64,000 nt of DNA from Bradyrhizobium genosp. L (lineage in GTDB: Bacteria > Pseudomonadota > Alphaproteobacteria > Rhizobiales > Xanthobacteraceae). Where the stretch lies: the NCBI RefSeq assembly GCF_015624485.1, contig NZ_CP061378.1, forward strand, positions 5,332,001 to 5,396,000, read 5' to 3'. A model generated the notes under the pieces. That model was given only the letters and a program-made list of their open reading frames with translations, did not search any database and had not been told where the DNA came from. A program made the position numbers and the translations under genes. Positions 42,752-52,090 of the stretch are shown in pieces (within the stretch, counting starts at the first letter, position 1; each line of letters starts with the position of its first letter).

Positions 42752-43726
42752 ATGAAGCTCGTTGCGAAGCTGTTCGCGGCCCTGGTTGTGCTGCTCGCGG
42801 CCGAGACGGCATCGGCGCAATCCAGCTATCCGAGCCGACCGGTGAAAATCCTGGTTGGCTTCACGCCCGGAACGGCTCCCGACCTTGCAGCGCGCATTCT
42901 TGCCGACCGGTTTTCGGAGGTCTGGGGCACCCCGTTCGTCGTCGAGAACATTCCCGGCGCCGGCAGCAACATTGCCACCGATCGCGTCGCCAAGGCCGCC
43001 GCCGATGGCTACACCTTGCTGATGGGCGGCAACTCGTCGCTGGTGATCAATCCGAGCCTGTATGAGACACTGCCGTTCGCGCCGCTCAGGGACTTCGCAC
43101 CGATCTCGCAGGTCTTCATCGCAGCGAACGTGCTCGCCGTTCCACCCGACGTGCCGGCCAAGACCGTCGCCGACCTGGTGGCGCTCGCCAAGGCAGAACC
43201 GGGCAAGCTTTCCTATGGCCACGCCGGCGTCGGCACCTCGCAGCACCTCGCCGCCGAATTGTTCAAATACATGGCGCATCTCGATATCAGGCCGGTGCCC
43301 TATCGCGGCACCACGGCGTTGATGCCGGATCTGCTGGCCAACCGGATCAGCCTGTCCTTTGCCAACATCGTGAACGTGGTGCCGCTCGCGCGCGAAGGAA
43401 AGTTGCGCGCGCTGGCCATCACCTCGATCAAGCGCTCGGCGCTGGCGCCCGACCTGCCGACCATGGCGGAGGCCGGCTTCCCCGGTTTCGAGGCCGTGCC
43501 GTGGTTCGGCCTGATGGCGCCAACCGGCACGCCGCAGGATGTTCTGGACAAATTGCACGCAGAAACCGTCAAGACCCTGGCGATGCCGGAGGTGCGCAAG
43601 AAGTTCGACGAACTCGGCCTCGAGCCGGTCGGCAACACGCCCGCCGAGTTCACCGCCATCATCAAGCGGGAAACCGTCGAGTGGGCGAAGGTGATCAAGG
43701 ATGCCGACATCAAGCTCGGCAACTAG
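42752..43726 (+). CDS. Bug/TctC-type periplasmic solute-binding protein
   Basis: A 324-residue protein with a signal peptide (MKLVAKLFAALVVLLAAETA, cleaved near ASA-QSS) and the tripartite tricarboxylate receptor fold (YPSRPVKILVGFTPGTAPDL, then VENIPGAGSNIATDRVAKAA). The C-terminus has LAMPEVRKKFDELGLEPVGN. Such Bug proteins capture dicarboxylates, nicotinate or aromatic acids. No TctAB membrane genes lie nearby, which is common. ATG at 42752 follows GGGGGG. Confidence 0.88.
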   Translation: MKLVAKLFAALVVLLAAETASAQSSYPSRPVKILVGFTPGTAPDLAARILADRFSEVWGTPFVVENIPGAGSNIATDRVAKAAADGYTLLMGGNSSLVINPSLYETLPFAPLRDFAPISQVFIAANVLAVPPDVPAKTVADLVALAKAEPGKLSYGHAGVGTSQHLAAELFKYMAHLDIRPVPYRGTTALMPDLLANRISLSFANIVNVVPLAREGKLRALAITSIKRSALAPDLPTMAEAGFPGFEAVPWFGLMAPTGTPQDVLDKLHAETVKTLAMPEVRKKFDELGLEPVGNTPAEFTAIIKRETVEWAKVIKDADIKLGN

Positions 43727-43756
43727 TGGCCCGCCTCGCCGTTCGCCGCGGGCCGA

Positions 43757-44386
43757 TCAGCTTCCAAGTTGAATGGTGCGCTCGAGGGCCGCGGCGAAGC
43801 CGTTGAGCGGGACATTGAAGACCACGGGTTGCCCGTTGCTGATGTTCTGCGCGGCAACGGTGAGCGTCTTGGCCCGGCTCATGGTATCGGTCACCGCCGT
43901 GGGGAAGGACACCGGAAGCAAACAGCCTTGCGCCGTGCATGTCGAGAAGCGCGCCCGCTCCATGTCCTTGCCATCAAGCTTGAGGGTGGCACCGGCGTCG
44001 AGCTTCAGCCCGAACGGCATCAGCATGTTGCCTTCGGTCTTGCCGTCCCTGACCAGCAGTTCGATCGCGAAGACCTGCTGGTTGGTCTCCTTGGCGAGCT
44101 GCGTCTGGCTCAGGGTGCAGAGCCTTGTTCCGTTGTCGACCAGGCATTTGACGATCCAGTCGCCGTAGGTCTCGCTGATCGCGGATGCGCCTCGAGGAAG
44201 CTGGACCCCCCTGGCGCCGCCGTCCGCCGTCGAGGTCTGGCTCCGCGCGCCGATCGGAATCGAGACGGTGCTTGCATCGGCCGACATGGCGGAGGTTCGC
44301 GCGGCTTGCGCCGAGCCGATGTTGGCAACGAGGACGAGCGCGACAATCGCCCGGCTGTACCTCTGCGCTCTGTTGGCTTTCATCAT
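43757..44386 (-). CDS. Invasion-associated locus B (IalB) family protein
   Basis: A 209-residue exported protein. Signal peptide: MMKANRAQRYSRAIVALVLV, then ANIGSAQA. The mature domain has the IalB pattern (ISETYGDWIVKCLVDNG, CTLSQTQLAKETNQQVFAIE, LMPFGLKLDAGATLKLDGK, STCTAQGCLLPVSFPTA). IalB proteins are periplasmic and linked to host contact in Bartonella; in Bradyrhizobium they have no proven role. Four cysteines in pairs probably form disulfides. A perfect inverted repeat lies 43 bases upstream of the start codon. Confidence 0.88.
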   Translation of the reverse strand: MMKANRAQRYSRAIVALVLVANIGSAQAARTSAMSADASTVSIPIGARSQTSTADGGARGVQLPRGASAISETYGDWIVKCLVDNGTRLCTLSQTQLAKETNQQVFAIELLVRDGKTEGNMLMPFGLKLDAGATLKLDGKDMERARFSTCTAQGCLLPVSFPTAVTDTMSRAKTLTVAAQNISNGQPVVFNVPLNGFAAALERTIQLGS

Positions 44387-44428
44387 GCAACCCGCCCGCC
44401 TCATCAAGCCTGAAACTGAATTTTCCGC

Positions 44429-44455
44429 TTTACGTGGGTAATTTTCCCACGTAAA
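44429..44455. promoter_or_regulatory. Inverted repeat between divergent IalB and small membrane genes
   Basis: TTTACGTGGG (44429-44438) and CCCACGTAAA (44446-44455) form a perfect 10-bp inverted repeat with a 7-base centre (TAATTTT). It lies in the 99-bp space between the divergent genes at 44386 and 44486 and contains an ACGTG core on each side. It is a likely operator or attenuator. Confidence 0.6.
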
Positions 44456-44485
44456 CGGGACACGTGTACTTGGAGCGCTTCGAAG

Positions 44486-44608
44486 ATGCAAGAGATTATC
44501 GCCGGCGGCGTGGTCGTCGCGATTGTCGCCTTCTGCGGTGGATATTTCTGGGCCGCGATTCGGGAGGCTAAGGCCGGAAACAAGCACGGGAGGAAATTGC
44601 CGCGGTGA
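44486..44608 (+). CDS. Small single-helix membrane protein
   Basis: A 40-residue protein starting MQEIIAGGVVVAIVAFCGGY, with a membrane helix at ~5-25 and a basic tail (REAKAGNKHGRKLPR). The ATG at 44486 has GGAGCG upstream. It is divergent from the IalB gene and shares the inverted-repeat region. No function known. Confidence 0.5.
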   Translation: MQEIIAGGVVVAIVAFCGGYFWAAIREAKAGNKHGRKLPR

Positions 44609-44627
44609 CGCAGCGAACGCTAGGCTG

Positions 44628-45770
44628 CTAGCGCAGTGTCCCGAAAAACTTGCGCACCTCGCCGACGAACAGCTCCGGCTGCTCGAACGCGCCGAAATGC
44701 CCGCCCTTCGGCATCTCGCTCCAGTGCTGGATGTTGCCGAAGCTCGCCTCCATCCATTTGCGCACGGGGGTGACGATCTCCTTGGGGAACACCGCGACGC
44801 CGGTCGGCACGCACACCTTGTGCACGGTGCGCTTGCCGGGCCCAAAGCTCTCCCAATAGAGCCGCGCCGACGAGGCCGCCGTCGCGGTGACCCAGTACAG
44901 CATGACATTGTCGAGCAGCTCGTCGCGGCTGAGGATGTTTTCGGGATGGCCGTCGCAATCGGTCCAGGCCCAGAATTTTTCCAGGATCCAGGCCGCCTGC
45001 CCGCTCGGCGAATCCGTCAGCGCGTAGCCAAGCGTCTGCGGCCGGGTGGATTGCTGCTTGGAGTAACCGGAATCCCAGTCGGCATAATATTTGATGCCGT
45101 TGAGCGCCCGCGTCTCCTCCGGAGTCGGCTGCTCCCCGACATTGGGCCGGGTCGACATCGCGAGCGTGATGTGGATGCCGGCGCAGTGCGCGACATCCTG
45201 TCCGCCGATCGCGGTCGTCACCGCCGAGCCCCAGTCGCCGCCTTGCGCGAAATATTTTTCATGGCCGAGCCGCTGCATCAGCACGGCCCACGCCTTGGCG
45301 ATGCGATCGACGCCCCAGCCGGTCGCGGCCGGCTTGGCGGAGAAACCGAAGCCGGGCAGCGACGGGCAGACCACGTGGAAGGCGTCGGCCGCGCGGCCGC
45401 CATGCGCGGTCGGATCGGTCAGCGGCTCGATCACCTTGTGGAATTCGACCACCGATCCCGGCCAGCCATGGGTGATGATCAGCGGCCTCGCCTCCGGATG
45501 CCTGGAGCGGACGTGGATGAAGTGGATGTCGAGCCCGTCGATCTCGGTGGTGAACTGGCCGAAACGGTTGAGCTTCGCCTCACGCGCGCGCCAGTCGTAA
45601 CCATCGGCCCAATAGCGGCAGACATCCTGAATCCATGTCAGCGGCGCGCCCTGGCTCCAGTCGTCGACCGGCTCGGCTTCGGGCCAGCGCGTTCGGCGCA
45701 GCCGGGTGCGGAGATCGTCGAGCACCTCGTCAGCGATGGCGATGCGAAACGGTTTGATGGCGGCGGTCAT
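44628..45770 (-). CDS. Epoxide hydrolase (alpha/beta hydrolase with EHN domain)
   Basis: A 380-residue enzyme. The N-terminal EHN domain starts with PFRIAIADEVLDDLRTRLRR, and WTRW-like residues follow. The alpha/beta core has the oxyanion loop THGWPGSVVEF, the nucleophile Asp in QGGDWGSAVTTA, and a C-terminal His in MPKGGHFGAFEQPE. Lid tyrosines lie in the middle (WDSGYSKQQSTRPQT). It would hydrolyse an epoxide, such as a juvenile hormone-like or styrene-type compound. The start ATG at 45770 lies immediately after a 12-bp tandem duplication that doubles the GGGAG ribosome site. Confidence 0.88.
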   Translation of the reverse strand: MTAAIKPFRIAIADEVLDDLRTRLRRTRWPEAEPVDDWSQGAPLTWIQDVCRYWADGYDWRAREAKLNRFGQFTTEIDGLDIHFIHVRSRHPEARPLIITHGWPGSVVEFHKVIEPLTDPTAHGGRAADAFHVVCPSLPGFGFSAKPAATGWGVDRIAKAWAVLMQRLGHEKYFAQGGDWGSAVTTAIGGQDVAHCAGIHITLAMSTRPNVGEQPTPEETRALNGIKYYADWDSGYSKQQSTRPQTLGYALTDSPSGQAAWILEKFWAWTDCDGHPENILSRDELLDNVMLYWVTATAASSARLYWESFGPGKRTVHKVCVPTGVAVFPKEIVTPVRKWMEASFGNIQHWSEMPKGGHFGAFEQPELFVGEVRKFFGTLR

Positions 45771-45771
45771 T

Positions 45772-45795
45772 GCAGCTCCCTCGGCAGCTCCCTCG
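45772..45795. repeat. 12-bp tandem duplication at the epoxide hydrolase ribosome site
   Basis: GCAGCTCCCTCG occurs twice in a row (45772-45783 and 45784-45795), directly upstream of the leftward epoxide hydrolase start. On the coding strand this gives two GGGAG elements in a row. Confidence 0.85.
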
Positions 45796-45958
45796 GCGCG
45801 GAGCCCGCCTAAGATAGGGACTGGCCGACGATCGTTCAAATCGGCCGTCTGCACGCGCCCTGCACGACAAAACACAAACTCTGCACGACCGTTGCCACGC
45901 CGCTGCAAACCGGACTGACACACTCGCGCGACCGAACGCATCGACCGCCTCGGAACCG

Positions 45959-46417
45959 ATGGAGCGCAGGGTGATATTCTACCTGACGACCGACACGCTT
46001 GACCTGTTATTGAAGCTGGTGCTGCCGCCGAGCATCACGTTCCTGGCTGGGTGGTGGCTCATCGGCCGATGGGCGAGCCGACCGGGCATCGCGGCCGCGG
46101 GGTTCTCGCCGGCATTTGCATCCGCCTTCTTTACCCCCGCCATCTTCGTCACATATCTGTGCTTCCCGCTGCGGCTGTTCATGCCGCACGGGACTGTGGC
46201 TATCCTCTACGAGATTTCTTACGCCGTGATTCTTTGCACCGTGGTCTTCGCGCCGACATTTTTTCTGTTGCTGCCAATCGGCATCAAATCCCTCGTCAGG
46301 CAACGATGCGCGCAGCCGCTCTCCAACCGGCTTCTCTACGGTATGTTTGCCACCTGGCTGACCTTGCAGGCGGGCGTGCTTCTCTTCATCTTCAAATACC
46401 TGCTCGGCGGCTTCTGA
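45959..46417 (+). CDS. Integral membrane protein of unknown function
   Basis: A 152-residue protein with four predicted membrane helices (residues ~15-35 LLLKLVLPPSITFLAGWWLI, ~50-72, ~82-105, ~128-148). No motif points to a function. The ATG at 45959 begins MERRVIFYLTT. It is not near any operon partner and converges with the gene at 46431. Confidence 0.65.
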   Translation: MERRVIFYLTTDTLDLLLKLVLPPSITFLAGWWLIGRWASRPGIAAAGFSPAFASAFFTPAIFVTYLCFPLRLFMPHGTVAILYEISYAVILCTVVFAPTFFLLLPIGIKSLVRQRCAQPLSNRLLYGMFATWLTLQAGVLLFIFKYLLGGF

Positions 46418-46430
46418 TAAGCGCACGAGG

Positions 46431-47384
46431 CTATTTGCCGATCGCCGTCTCGAGCAGCGCCTGCGCCTGCCTGGTGGCCTCGGCGAAGGCCGGCTGCTGT
46501 GGCGCGCGCTCGGTGAAGCAGCGCTTGAAGGCGTCCTCGCCCTGCTGACGGAAATCGCCGAGCTTGTCATACGCTTTGCGGGTGATCTGCTTCTTGTCGA
46601 GCTTCTCGGCCGCCTCGTCCGCCTTCTTGTTGAAGTCGGCGCGGATCGCGGTGCAGGCGGGCACCTGCACGGTCGGTGCGATTTCGCCATAGGCGATGTA
46701 GAGCTTGCCGTTGGCGATTGCGACTGCGAACACTTCGTCGGCGGCGTCGGGGAAGGAATCCTGGGTGCGGCCAGCCAGGAAGCCGTAGGCGTAGGAGGCT
46801 TGCGCAGGCTTGGCGAGCGGCAGGTCGTTGAAATTGATCACGGCCGCATCGGTCGAGATCGCCTGGGTGTAGAGACCTTCGAACTTCAGGGCCGCATCGA
46901 CCTGCTGCGGCACGTTCTTGGTGCCCTTGTCCCACCAGGCCTTGTGTTCCCGTAGCCAGCGCGCGAACAACGGCTCGGTCGTCACCAGGATATGGGCTTT
47001 CGGCTCGACGAAGCTGCCATCAGGGCGCTTATCTCCGATCTTGCCGCCGTCCCGGCCGGTCTCGGCATCGAAGCGCAGGCCGTCCAGCATGCCGAACCCC
47101 ATATCGCCCTTATATAGAGTGTCGAGATTGATCTGCGCCGGCCCGTAACCGGGGCGGGCGGGCTCGGACAGGATCGACGTCAGCTGCGTCTTGAGGTCGG
47201 CCCGCGCGGCAGCCTCGGCCTTATCGACGGCCTCGCCGGTCTTCCCGTCCTTCTCCAGCTTGGCGAACTTGGCGATCGCGGCGTCACGCGCGGCGATGTA
47301 GCGGTCTTCCGGCGACGCGGCGTGGGCCGTCGAAAGCACCAGGATCGGGGAAAGCACGAGGGCAAGGCGGACAATAAAATGCAT
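46431..47384 (-). CDS. Exported hypothetical protein
   Basis: A 317-residue protein with a signal peptide (MHFIVRLALVLSPILVLSTA, cut near AHA-ASP). The mature protein is mostly helical at the ends (EDRYIAARDAAIAKFAKLEK near the start; KKADEAAEKLDKKQITRKAY near the end) with a beta-rich core (GMLDGLRFDAETGRDGGKIG, LFARWLREHKAWWDKGT). Three Cys residues are not in a recognisable metal site. No family is named. Single gene; probably periplasmic. Confidence 0.7.
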   Translation of the reverse strand: MHFIVRLALVLSPILVLSTAHAASPEDRYIAARDAAIAKFAKLEKDGKTGEAVDKAEAAARADLKTQLTSILSEPARPGYGPAQINLDTLYKGDMGFGMLDGLRFDAETGRDGGKIGDKRPDGSFVEPKAHILVTTEPLFARWLREHKAWWDKGTKNVPQQVDAALKFEGLYTQAISTDAAVINFNDLPLAKPAQASYAYGFLAGRTQDSFPDAADEVFAVAIANGKLYIAYGEIAPTVQVPACTAIRADFNKKADEAAEKLDKKQITRKAYDKLGDFRQQGEDAFKRCFTERAPQQPAFAEATRQAQALLETAIGK

Positions 47385-47508
47385 GCCCTGTGGTCGTCCA
47401 CGGGGCATGCAAGGTTCAAGGTCACGGGGGTAATGTCAGCAACATCGTTCGCCGGCAGACCCCTCTGCCGGCGGGGACCTCGTTGAGCTCAGCCGCCTAA
47501 ACCGCGGC

Positions 47509-48072
47509 TCAAGCCGCCTTCGACTTCGCCACGTGGGTGGCGATCGCATCCATCAGCGGCGGCGACAGGCAGTCATAGGGCTCGAGCCCGAGCTCCTTCA
47601 GCCGCGAGCGGATCCCGGCCATGTCGGCCGGCTTGACGCCGGACTCGATCACCGAGGAGACGAACGCCGCGAAGCCGGGCGCGGCCGAGCCGGATTCCTG
47701 GAACAGCTCGGGATGGATGAAGTCGAGGCCGTAGAAAGGATGGCCCTTGTTCTCGATCCGGCCGTACATATGCGTGCCGCAGCCGGTGCAGGCGTGGCGC
47801 TGGATCACCGCCGCAGCATCGACGATCTTCAGCTTGTCGCCGTTCTCGAGCACGGTGACGTTCTCGCGCGGCACCACCGCGACGACCGAGAAGGTCGCTC
47901 CGTCAGGCTTCCAGCACTTGGTACAGCCGCAGGCGTGGTTATGGGCGACGTCGCCCTTGACGCCGACCTTGACCGGCTTGCTCGCGCATTTGCAGACGAG
48001 CGTGCCGCCCGCGAAGCTGCCCGAGCCGTGTTTGACACCGTTGTCAACAGACGGGTGGATATGAACAGTCAT
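47509..48072 (-). CDS. gfa: S-(hydroxymethyl)glutathione synthase
   Basis: A 187-residue enzyme that speeds formation of S-(hydroxymethyl)glutathione from formaldehyde and glutathione, first in the glutathione pathway. Zinc-binding cysteines are in [30 protein letters not shown] and [13 protein letters not shown]-terminal residues match Gfa of Paracoccus type ([20 protein letters not shown]). It follows AdhI by 31 bp in the same direction. Cytoplasmic. Confidence 0.92.
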   Translation of the reverse strand: MTVHIHPSVDNGVKHGSGSFAGGTLVCKCASKPVKVGVKGDVAHNHACGCTKCWKPDGATFSVVAVVPRENVTVLENGDKLKIVDAAAVIQRHACTGCGTHMYGRIENKGHPFYGLDFIHPELFQESGSAAPGFAAFVSSVIESGVKPADMAGIRSRLKELGLEPYDCLSPPLMDAIATHVAKSKAA

Positions 48073-48103
48073 GGCCTATCCTCCTTAGTGGTTGGTCTTT
48101 GTT

Positions 48104-49213
48104 TCAGAACACGACGACCGAGCGGATCGATTTGCCCTCGTGCATCAGGTCGAATCCCTTGTTGATCTCCTCGAGCTTCAGCACATGGGTGATCATCGGA
48201 TCGATCTGGATCTTTCCGTTCATGTACCAATCGACGATCTTCGGCACGTCGGTGCGGCCGCGCGCGCCGCCGAACGCGGTGCCCTTCCAGACGCGTCCCG
48301 TGACGAGCTGGAACGGCCGCGTCGCGATCTCCTTGCCGGATTCGGCTACACCGATCACGACCGAGACACCCCAGCCGCGATGACAGGCTTCCAGCGCCTG
48401 GCGCATCACATTGGTATTTCCGGTGCAGTCGAAGGTGTAATCGGCGCCGCCATCGGTCAGGCCGACCAGATGCTGCACGATGTCGCCGGAAACCTTGGTC
48501 GGGTTGACGAAATGCGTCATGCCGAACTGGCGGCCCCAGGCATCCTTGGAATCATTGATGTCGACGCCGATGATCTTGTCGGCGCCGACCATCTTGGCGC
48601 CCTGGATCACGTTCAGCCCGATGCCGCCGAGGCCGAACACCACGACGTTGGAGCCCGGTGTCACCTTGGCAGTGTTGACGACGGCGCCGACGCCTGTCGT
48701 CACGCCGCAGCCGATGTAGCAGCTCTTGTCGAACGGCGCGTCCTCGCGGATTTTTGCGACCGCAATCTCGGGAAGCACGGTAAAATTCGAGAAGGTCGAG
48801 CAGCCCATGTAGTGGAAGACCGTCTCGCCCTTGTATTTGAAGCGCGAGGTGCCGTCGGGCATCAGGCCCTTGCCCTGGGTGGCGCGGATCGCGGTGCAGA
48901 GATTGGTCTTCTGGCTCAGGCAGCTTTTGCACTGCCGGCATTCCGGCGTGTAGAGCGGGATCACGTGGTCGCCCGGCTTCACCGAGATGACGCCGGCGCC
49001 GACCTCGCGCACGATGCCGGCGCCTTCGTGGCCAAGGATCGATGGGAAGATGCCTTCGCTGTCGAAACCGTCGAGCGTGTAGGCGTCGGTGTGGCAGATG
49101 CCGGTCGCCTTGATCTCGACCAGGACCTCGCCGGCCTTGGGTCCTTCCAGATCAAGCTCGACGATCTCAAGCGGCTTCTTGGCCTCGAATGCGACTGCGG
49201 CGCGCGTTTTCAT
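48104..49213 (-). CDS. adhI: S-(hydroxymethyl)glutathione dehydrogenase / class III alcohol dehydrogenase
   Basis: A 369-residue zinc enzyme that oxidises S-(hydroxymethyl)glutathione with NAD+ to S-formylglutathione. Catalytic zinc ligands are in GICHTDAYT and GHEGAG; the structural zinc site is [15 protein letters not shown]; the NAD fold has [12 protein letters not shown]. The length matches the class III family. The start [20 protein letters not shown] is chosen over an ATG four codons earlier. It lies between the cytochrome c gene and gfa, and would clear formaldehyde made by XoxF. Confidence 0.92.
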   Translation of the reverse strand: MKTRAAVAFEAKKPLEIVELDLEGPKAGEVLVEIKATGICHTDAYTLDGFDSEGIFPSILGHEGAGIVREVGAGVISVKPGDHVIPLYTPECRQCKSCLSQKTNLCTAIRATQGKGLMPDGTSRFKYKGETVFHYMGCSTFSNFTVLPEIAVAKIREDAPFDKSCYIGCGVTTGVGAVVNTAKVTPGSNVVVFGLGGIGLNVIQGAKMVGADKIIGVDINDSKDAWGRQFGMTHFVNPTKVSGDIVQHLVGLTDGGADYTFDCTGNTNVMRQALEACHRGWGVSVVIGVAESGKEIATRPFQLVTGRVWKGTAFGGARGRTDVPKIVDWYMNGKIQIDPMITHVLKLEEINKGFDLMHEGKSIRSVVVF

Positions 49214-49262
49214 CTTGGTCTCCACAAAACATCACACAGGTTGTCATCCGCGCCGGACATGC

Positions 49263-49790
49263 TCACTTCTTGTCACCGCTGCCCATGCAGGCATCTTCCG
49301 CCTTGGTATAGGCGTCGGACTTGTCTTCGTGCTTGGCCGGCCGTACGCGCCCCACCGCATCGGTGGAACGAGCGCGCAGATAGACATAGAGGTCGTCCAT
49401 GTAGCAGGCAACGTTCGGATTATCGCCGAAGGCCGGCATCACGTTCTCCTGCGAGGTCGTGACGTTCTTGCGTCCGCTCGCGACCACACCGAGAAAATCG
49501 GCGTAGTTCATGGTCTTCAGCGAGTCCTTCAGCGCCGGTGCGTAGGTCGAACCCATGCCATCGGGTCCGTGGCAGACGTGGCACTCCGAATGGTACCGGC
49601 GATAACCGGAATAGGTGTACCAGTCGACCGTCCCGTCGGGCGCAACCTTGTAGGTCGGGTTGCCGTCCTTATCGAGATATTTGCCGTCCTCGGATTTGAC
49701 CGCCGCGGGGTCGCCCGGAGGTTCGGCGGAGGCAACTCTTCCCAGTGCCACGACGAAGATCGCAGCCGTCACAAACCAGATCTTACGCAA
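49263..49790 (-). CDS. c-type cytochrome, methanol metabolism-related
   Basis: A 175-residue periplasmic monohaem cytochrome. Signal peptide: MRKIWFVTAAIFVVALGRVA, cut near ASA-EPP. The haem site is CHVCHGPDG; the sixth ligand is probably the Met in NVMPAFGD. Two further cysteines, in ACYMDDLYVYL and EDACMGSG, give the four-Cys pattern of the methanol-metabolism cytochromes (c553i type). It would take electrons from XoxF. It is 79 bp after xoxF in the same direction. Confidence 0.88.
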   Translation of the reverse strand: MRKIWFVTAAIFVVALGRVASAEPPGDPAAVKSEDGKYLDKDGNPTYKVAPDGTVDWYTYSGYRRYHSECHVCHGPDGMGSTYAPALKDSLKTMNYADFLGVVASGRKNVTTSQENVMPAFGDNPNVACYMDDLYVYLRARSTDAVGRVRPAKHEDKSDAYTKAEDACMGSGDKK

Positions 49791-49869
49791 AAGCCTGTCC
49801 TCGTATGCGATTTGAAGACGGACCGGCGCATGGAGGTCACCCCATGCGCCGGAACGAGGGTTCGTCAGC

Positions 49870-51672
49870 TCACTGCGGCAGCGCGAACACGGTGAGCGTT
49901 CCGCCGAGCGCGGTGTAGTTGCTCAGCGCGGCGTAGCCACCGACCGCACCGAGACCGGCCGTCGGATCAGTCAGGCCGGCCGCAAGGCCGATGCCTGCCC
50001 AACCGCCGACACCCGAGAGCACGGCGACGTACTGCTTGCCATTGTGCTCATAGGTATTGACGTTGCCGATGATGCCGGACGGAGTCCTGAACTTGTAGAG
50101 CTCCTTGCCGGTCTTGGCGTCGACCGCCTTCAGGTAGCCTTCCAGCGTGCCGTAGAACACCACGCCGCCGGCGGTCGCGAGCGCACCCGACCAGACCGAG
50201 AACTGCTCCTTGTTCGACCAGACGATCTTGCCGGTCTTGTTATCCCAGGCGATGAAGTTGCCCATGTTGGTCTCGCCGGGAGGCGGATACATCGACAGCG
50301 TCGCGCCGACATAGGGCTGACCTGCGGTGTAGCTCACCTTGAACGGCTCGTAGTCCATGCAGACGTGGTTGGTCGGCACGTAGAACAGCTGGGTCTCGGG
50401 CGAGTAGGCCGCCGGCTGCTCGTCCTTCGAGCCGAGCGCGGCCGGGCAGATGCCCTTGACGTTGTGGTCTTCGCCGGCCTTGTCGGTCGACGCGGCATCG
50501 AGAACCTTCGGACGACCATAGGTCGGCGAGTTCTTGTCCATGTCGACGCCGGAGGTCCAGTTCACCTTCGGATCGTACTTCTGGGCGACCAATAGTTCGC
50601 CGGAGGCGCGATCGAGGGTGTAGCCGAGGCCGTTACGATCGAAATGGGTCAGGAGCTTGCGCGCCTTGCCGTCCACGGTTTGATCGCTGAGGATCATTTC
50701 GTTGACGCCGTCATAGTCCCATTCGTCGTGCGGGGTCATCTGATAGACCCACTTGGCCATGCCGGTTTCCGGATTGCGCGCCCAGATGGTCATCGACCAT
50801 TTGTTGTCGCCGGGACGCTGCTTCGGATTCCAGGTCGAGGGGTTGCCCGAACCGTAATAGACGAGGTTCAGCTCGGGATCGTAGGAGATCCAGCCCCAGG
50901 TGGCGCCGCCGCCGATCTTCCACTGATCGCCCTGCCAGGTCTTCAAGCTCGAATCCTTGCCGATCGGCTTGCCGAGCTCGGTGGTCTTGTCGTCGACCAG
51001 GATCTGGTCATCCGGGCCTTCCGAGAAGCCGCGCCAGGCCAGCTTGCCAGTCTTGATGTCGTAGGCGGTCATGTGCGCCTGCACGCCGAACTCGCCGCCG
51101 GAGATACCGATCAGGACCTTGTCCTTGACCACGAGCGGCGCCGATGTGCCGGTGGCGCCCTTGGCGGGATCGCCGTCCTTCACCGACCAGACCACCTGGC
51201 CGGTCTTCGCATCGAGCGCAACCAGCGTGGTGTCTGCCTGATGCAGGAAGATCTTGCCGTCGCCATAGGCGACGCCGCGGTTCACGGTGTCGCAGCACAT
51301 CACCGGAATGACGTTCGGATCCTGCTTCGGCTCGTACTTCCAGACAATCTGGTTGTCCTTGGAAAGGTCAAGAGCATAGACCTTGTTCGGGAACGGCGTG
51401 GAGAAGTACATCATGTTGCCGATCACGAGCGGGCCGCCCTCGTGACCGCGCAGCACGCCGGTCGAGAACGTCCAGGCCACCTGCAACTTTCCGACGTTGG
51501 AAGCGTTGATCTGATTCAGCTTGGAGTAACGCTGATTGCCGTAATCTCCGGCCGGCATCACCCAATCCTTCGGGTTCTGCGCCATTTTGTGGATTTCGTC
51601 ATTGGCACTGACGGCTCCTGCGGCGAATGCCGCCATTGCCCCAAGGCTGGTCGCGTATAGCAACTTGCGCAT
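49870..51672 (-). CDS. xoxF: Lanthanide-dependent PQQ methanol dehydrogenase
   Basis: A 600-residue periplasmic quinoprotein. Signal peptide: [20 protein letters not shown], cut near VSA-NDE. Eight beta-propeller blades with tryptophan-docking motifs (for example [20 protein letters not shown]). The adjacent cysteines are Cys126-Cys127 ([11 protein letters not shown]). Catalytic Asp319 is followed two residues later by Asp321 ([12 protein letters not shown]), the XoxF signature for lanthanide binding; MxaF has Ala there. It oxidises methanol (and formaldehyde) with PQQ. It starts a leftward cluster with the cytochrome, AdhI and Gfa. GGAGG lies upstream of the ATG. Confidence 0.95.
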   Translation of the reverse strand: MRKLLYATSLGAMAAFAAGAVSANDEIHKMAQNPKDWVMPAGDYGNQRYSKLNQINASNVGKLQVAWTFSTGVLRGHEGGPLVIGNMMYFSTPFPNKVYALDLSKDNQIVWKYEPKQDPNVIPVMCCDTVNRGVAYGDGKIFLHQADTTLVALDAKTGQVVWSVKDGDPAKGATGTSAPLVVKDKVLIGISGGEFGVQAHMTAYDIKTGKLAWRGFSEGPDDQILVDDKTTELGKPIGKDSSLKTWQGDQWKIGGGATWGWISYDPELNLVYYGSGNPSTWNPKQRPGDNKWSMTIWARNPETGMAKWVYQMTPHDEWDYDGVNEMILSDQTVDGKARKLLTHFDRNGLGYTLDRASGELLVAQKYDPKVNWTSGVDMDKNSPTYGRPKVLDAASTDKAGEDHNVKGICPAALGSKDEQPAAYSPETQLFYVPTNHVCMDYEPFKVSYTAGQPYVGATLSMYPPPGETNMGNFIAWDNKTGKIVWSNKEQFSVWSGALATAGGVVFYGTLEGYLKAVDAKTGKELYKFRTPSGIIGNVNTYEHNGKQYVAVLSGVGGWAGIGLAAGLTDPTAGLGAVGGYAALSNYTALGGTLTVFALPQ

Positions 51673-52090
51673 CGTGGATTCCTCCCAGTTTCAAGAGCCC
51701 ATGGTTGCCGTCGATAACGGCCCATCTTTTCGATTTTGGTTCCTAATCCCTATCCCGGCTCGCTGCGGGCGACTTGCCCAATAGCGAACAGCCGTTTGCT
51801 CGACAGCGAACCTTCGACAAATTTTTGCCACTCGGGCCTCGTCGGGCGCGAGAGTTGGCCATGCTGCAGGGCATCAATCGATTGTCGGCGTCGCGCCGGC
51901 TCCGGTTCCCGCGCATCCAAGGTTGCGCTTGACGACGCGAGAAGTAAGTCGGAGGATTGCCCGGAATTGACCGGGAATAATCCCGCCATGCTCCTCCTAA
52001 CGTCTTCAAATTGGAGGAAAAGGCGTGCCATACCGGCGAAAGAATCGCGGTGATCAGTCACGCGGGGGGATCGAATCGGTGATTGGAAAG
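51673..52090. other. Divergent control region xoxF/AraC
   Basis: About 418 bp between the divergent xoxF and AraC starts. No gene. A short inverted repeat CGGGA-AATA-TCCCG-like (51972-51985) lies about 105 bp before the AraC start; no clear -10/-35 pair for xoxF was found. This is the natural place for the regulator's binding sites. Confidence 0.5.
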
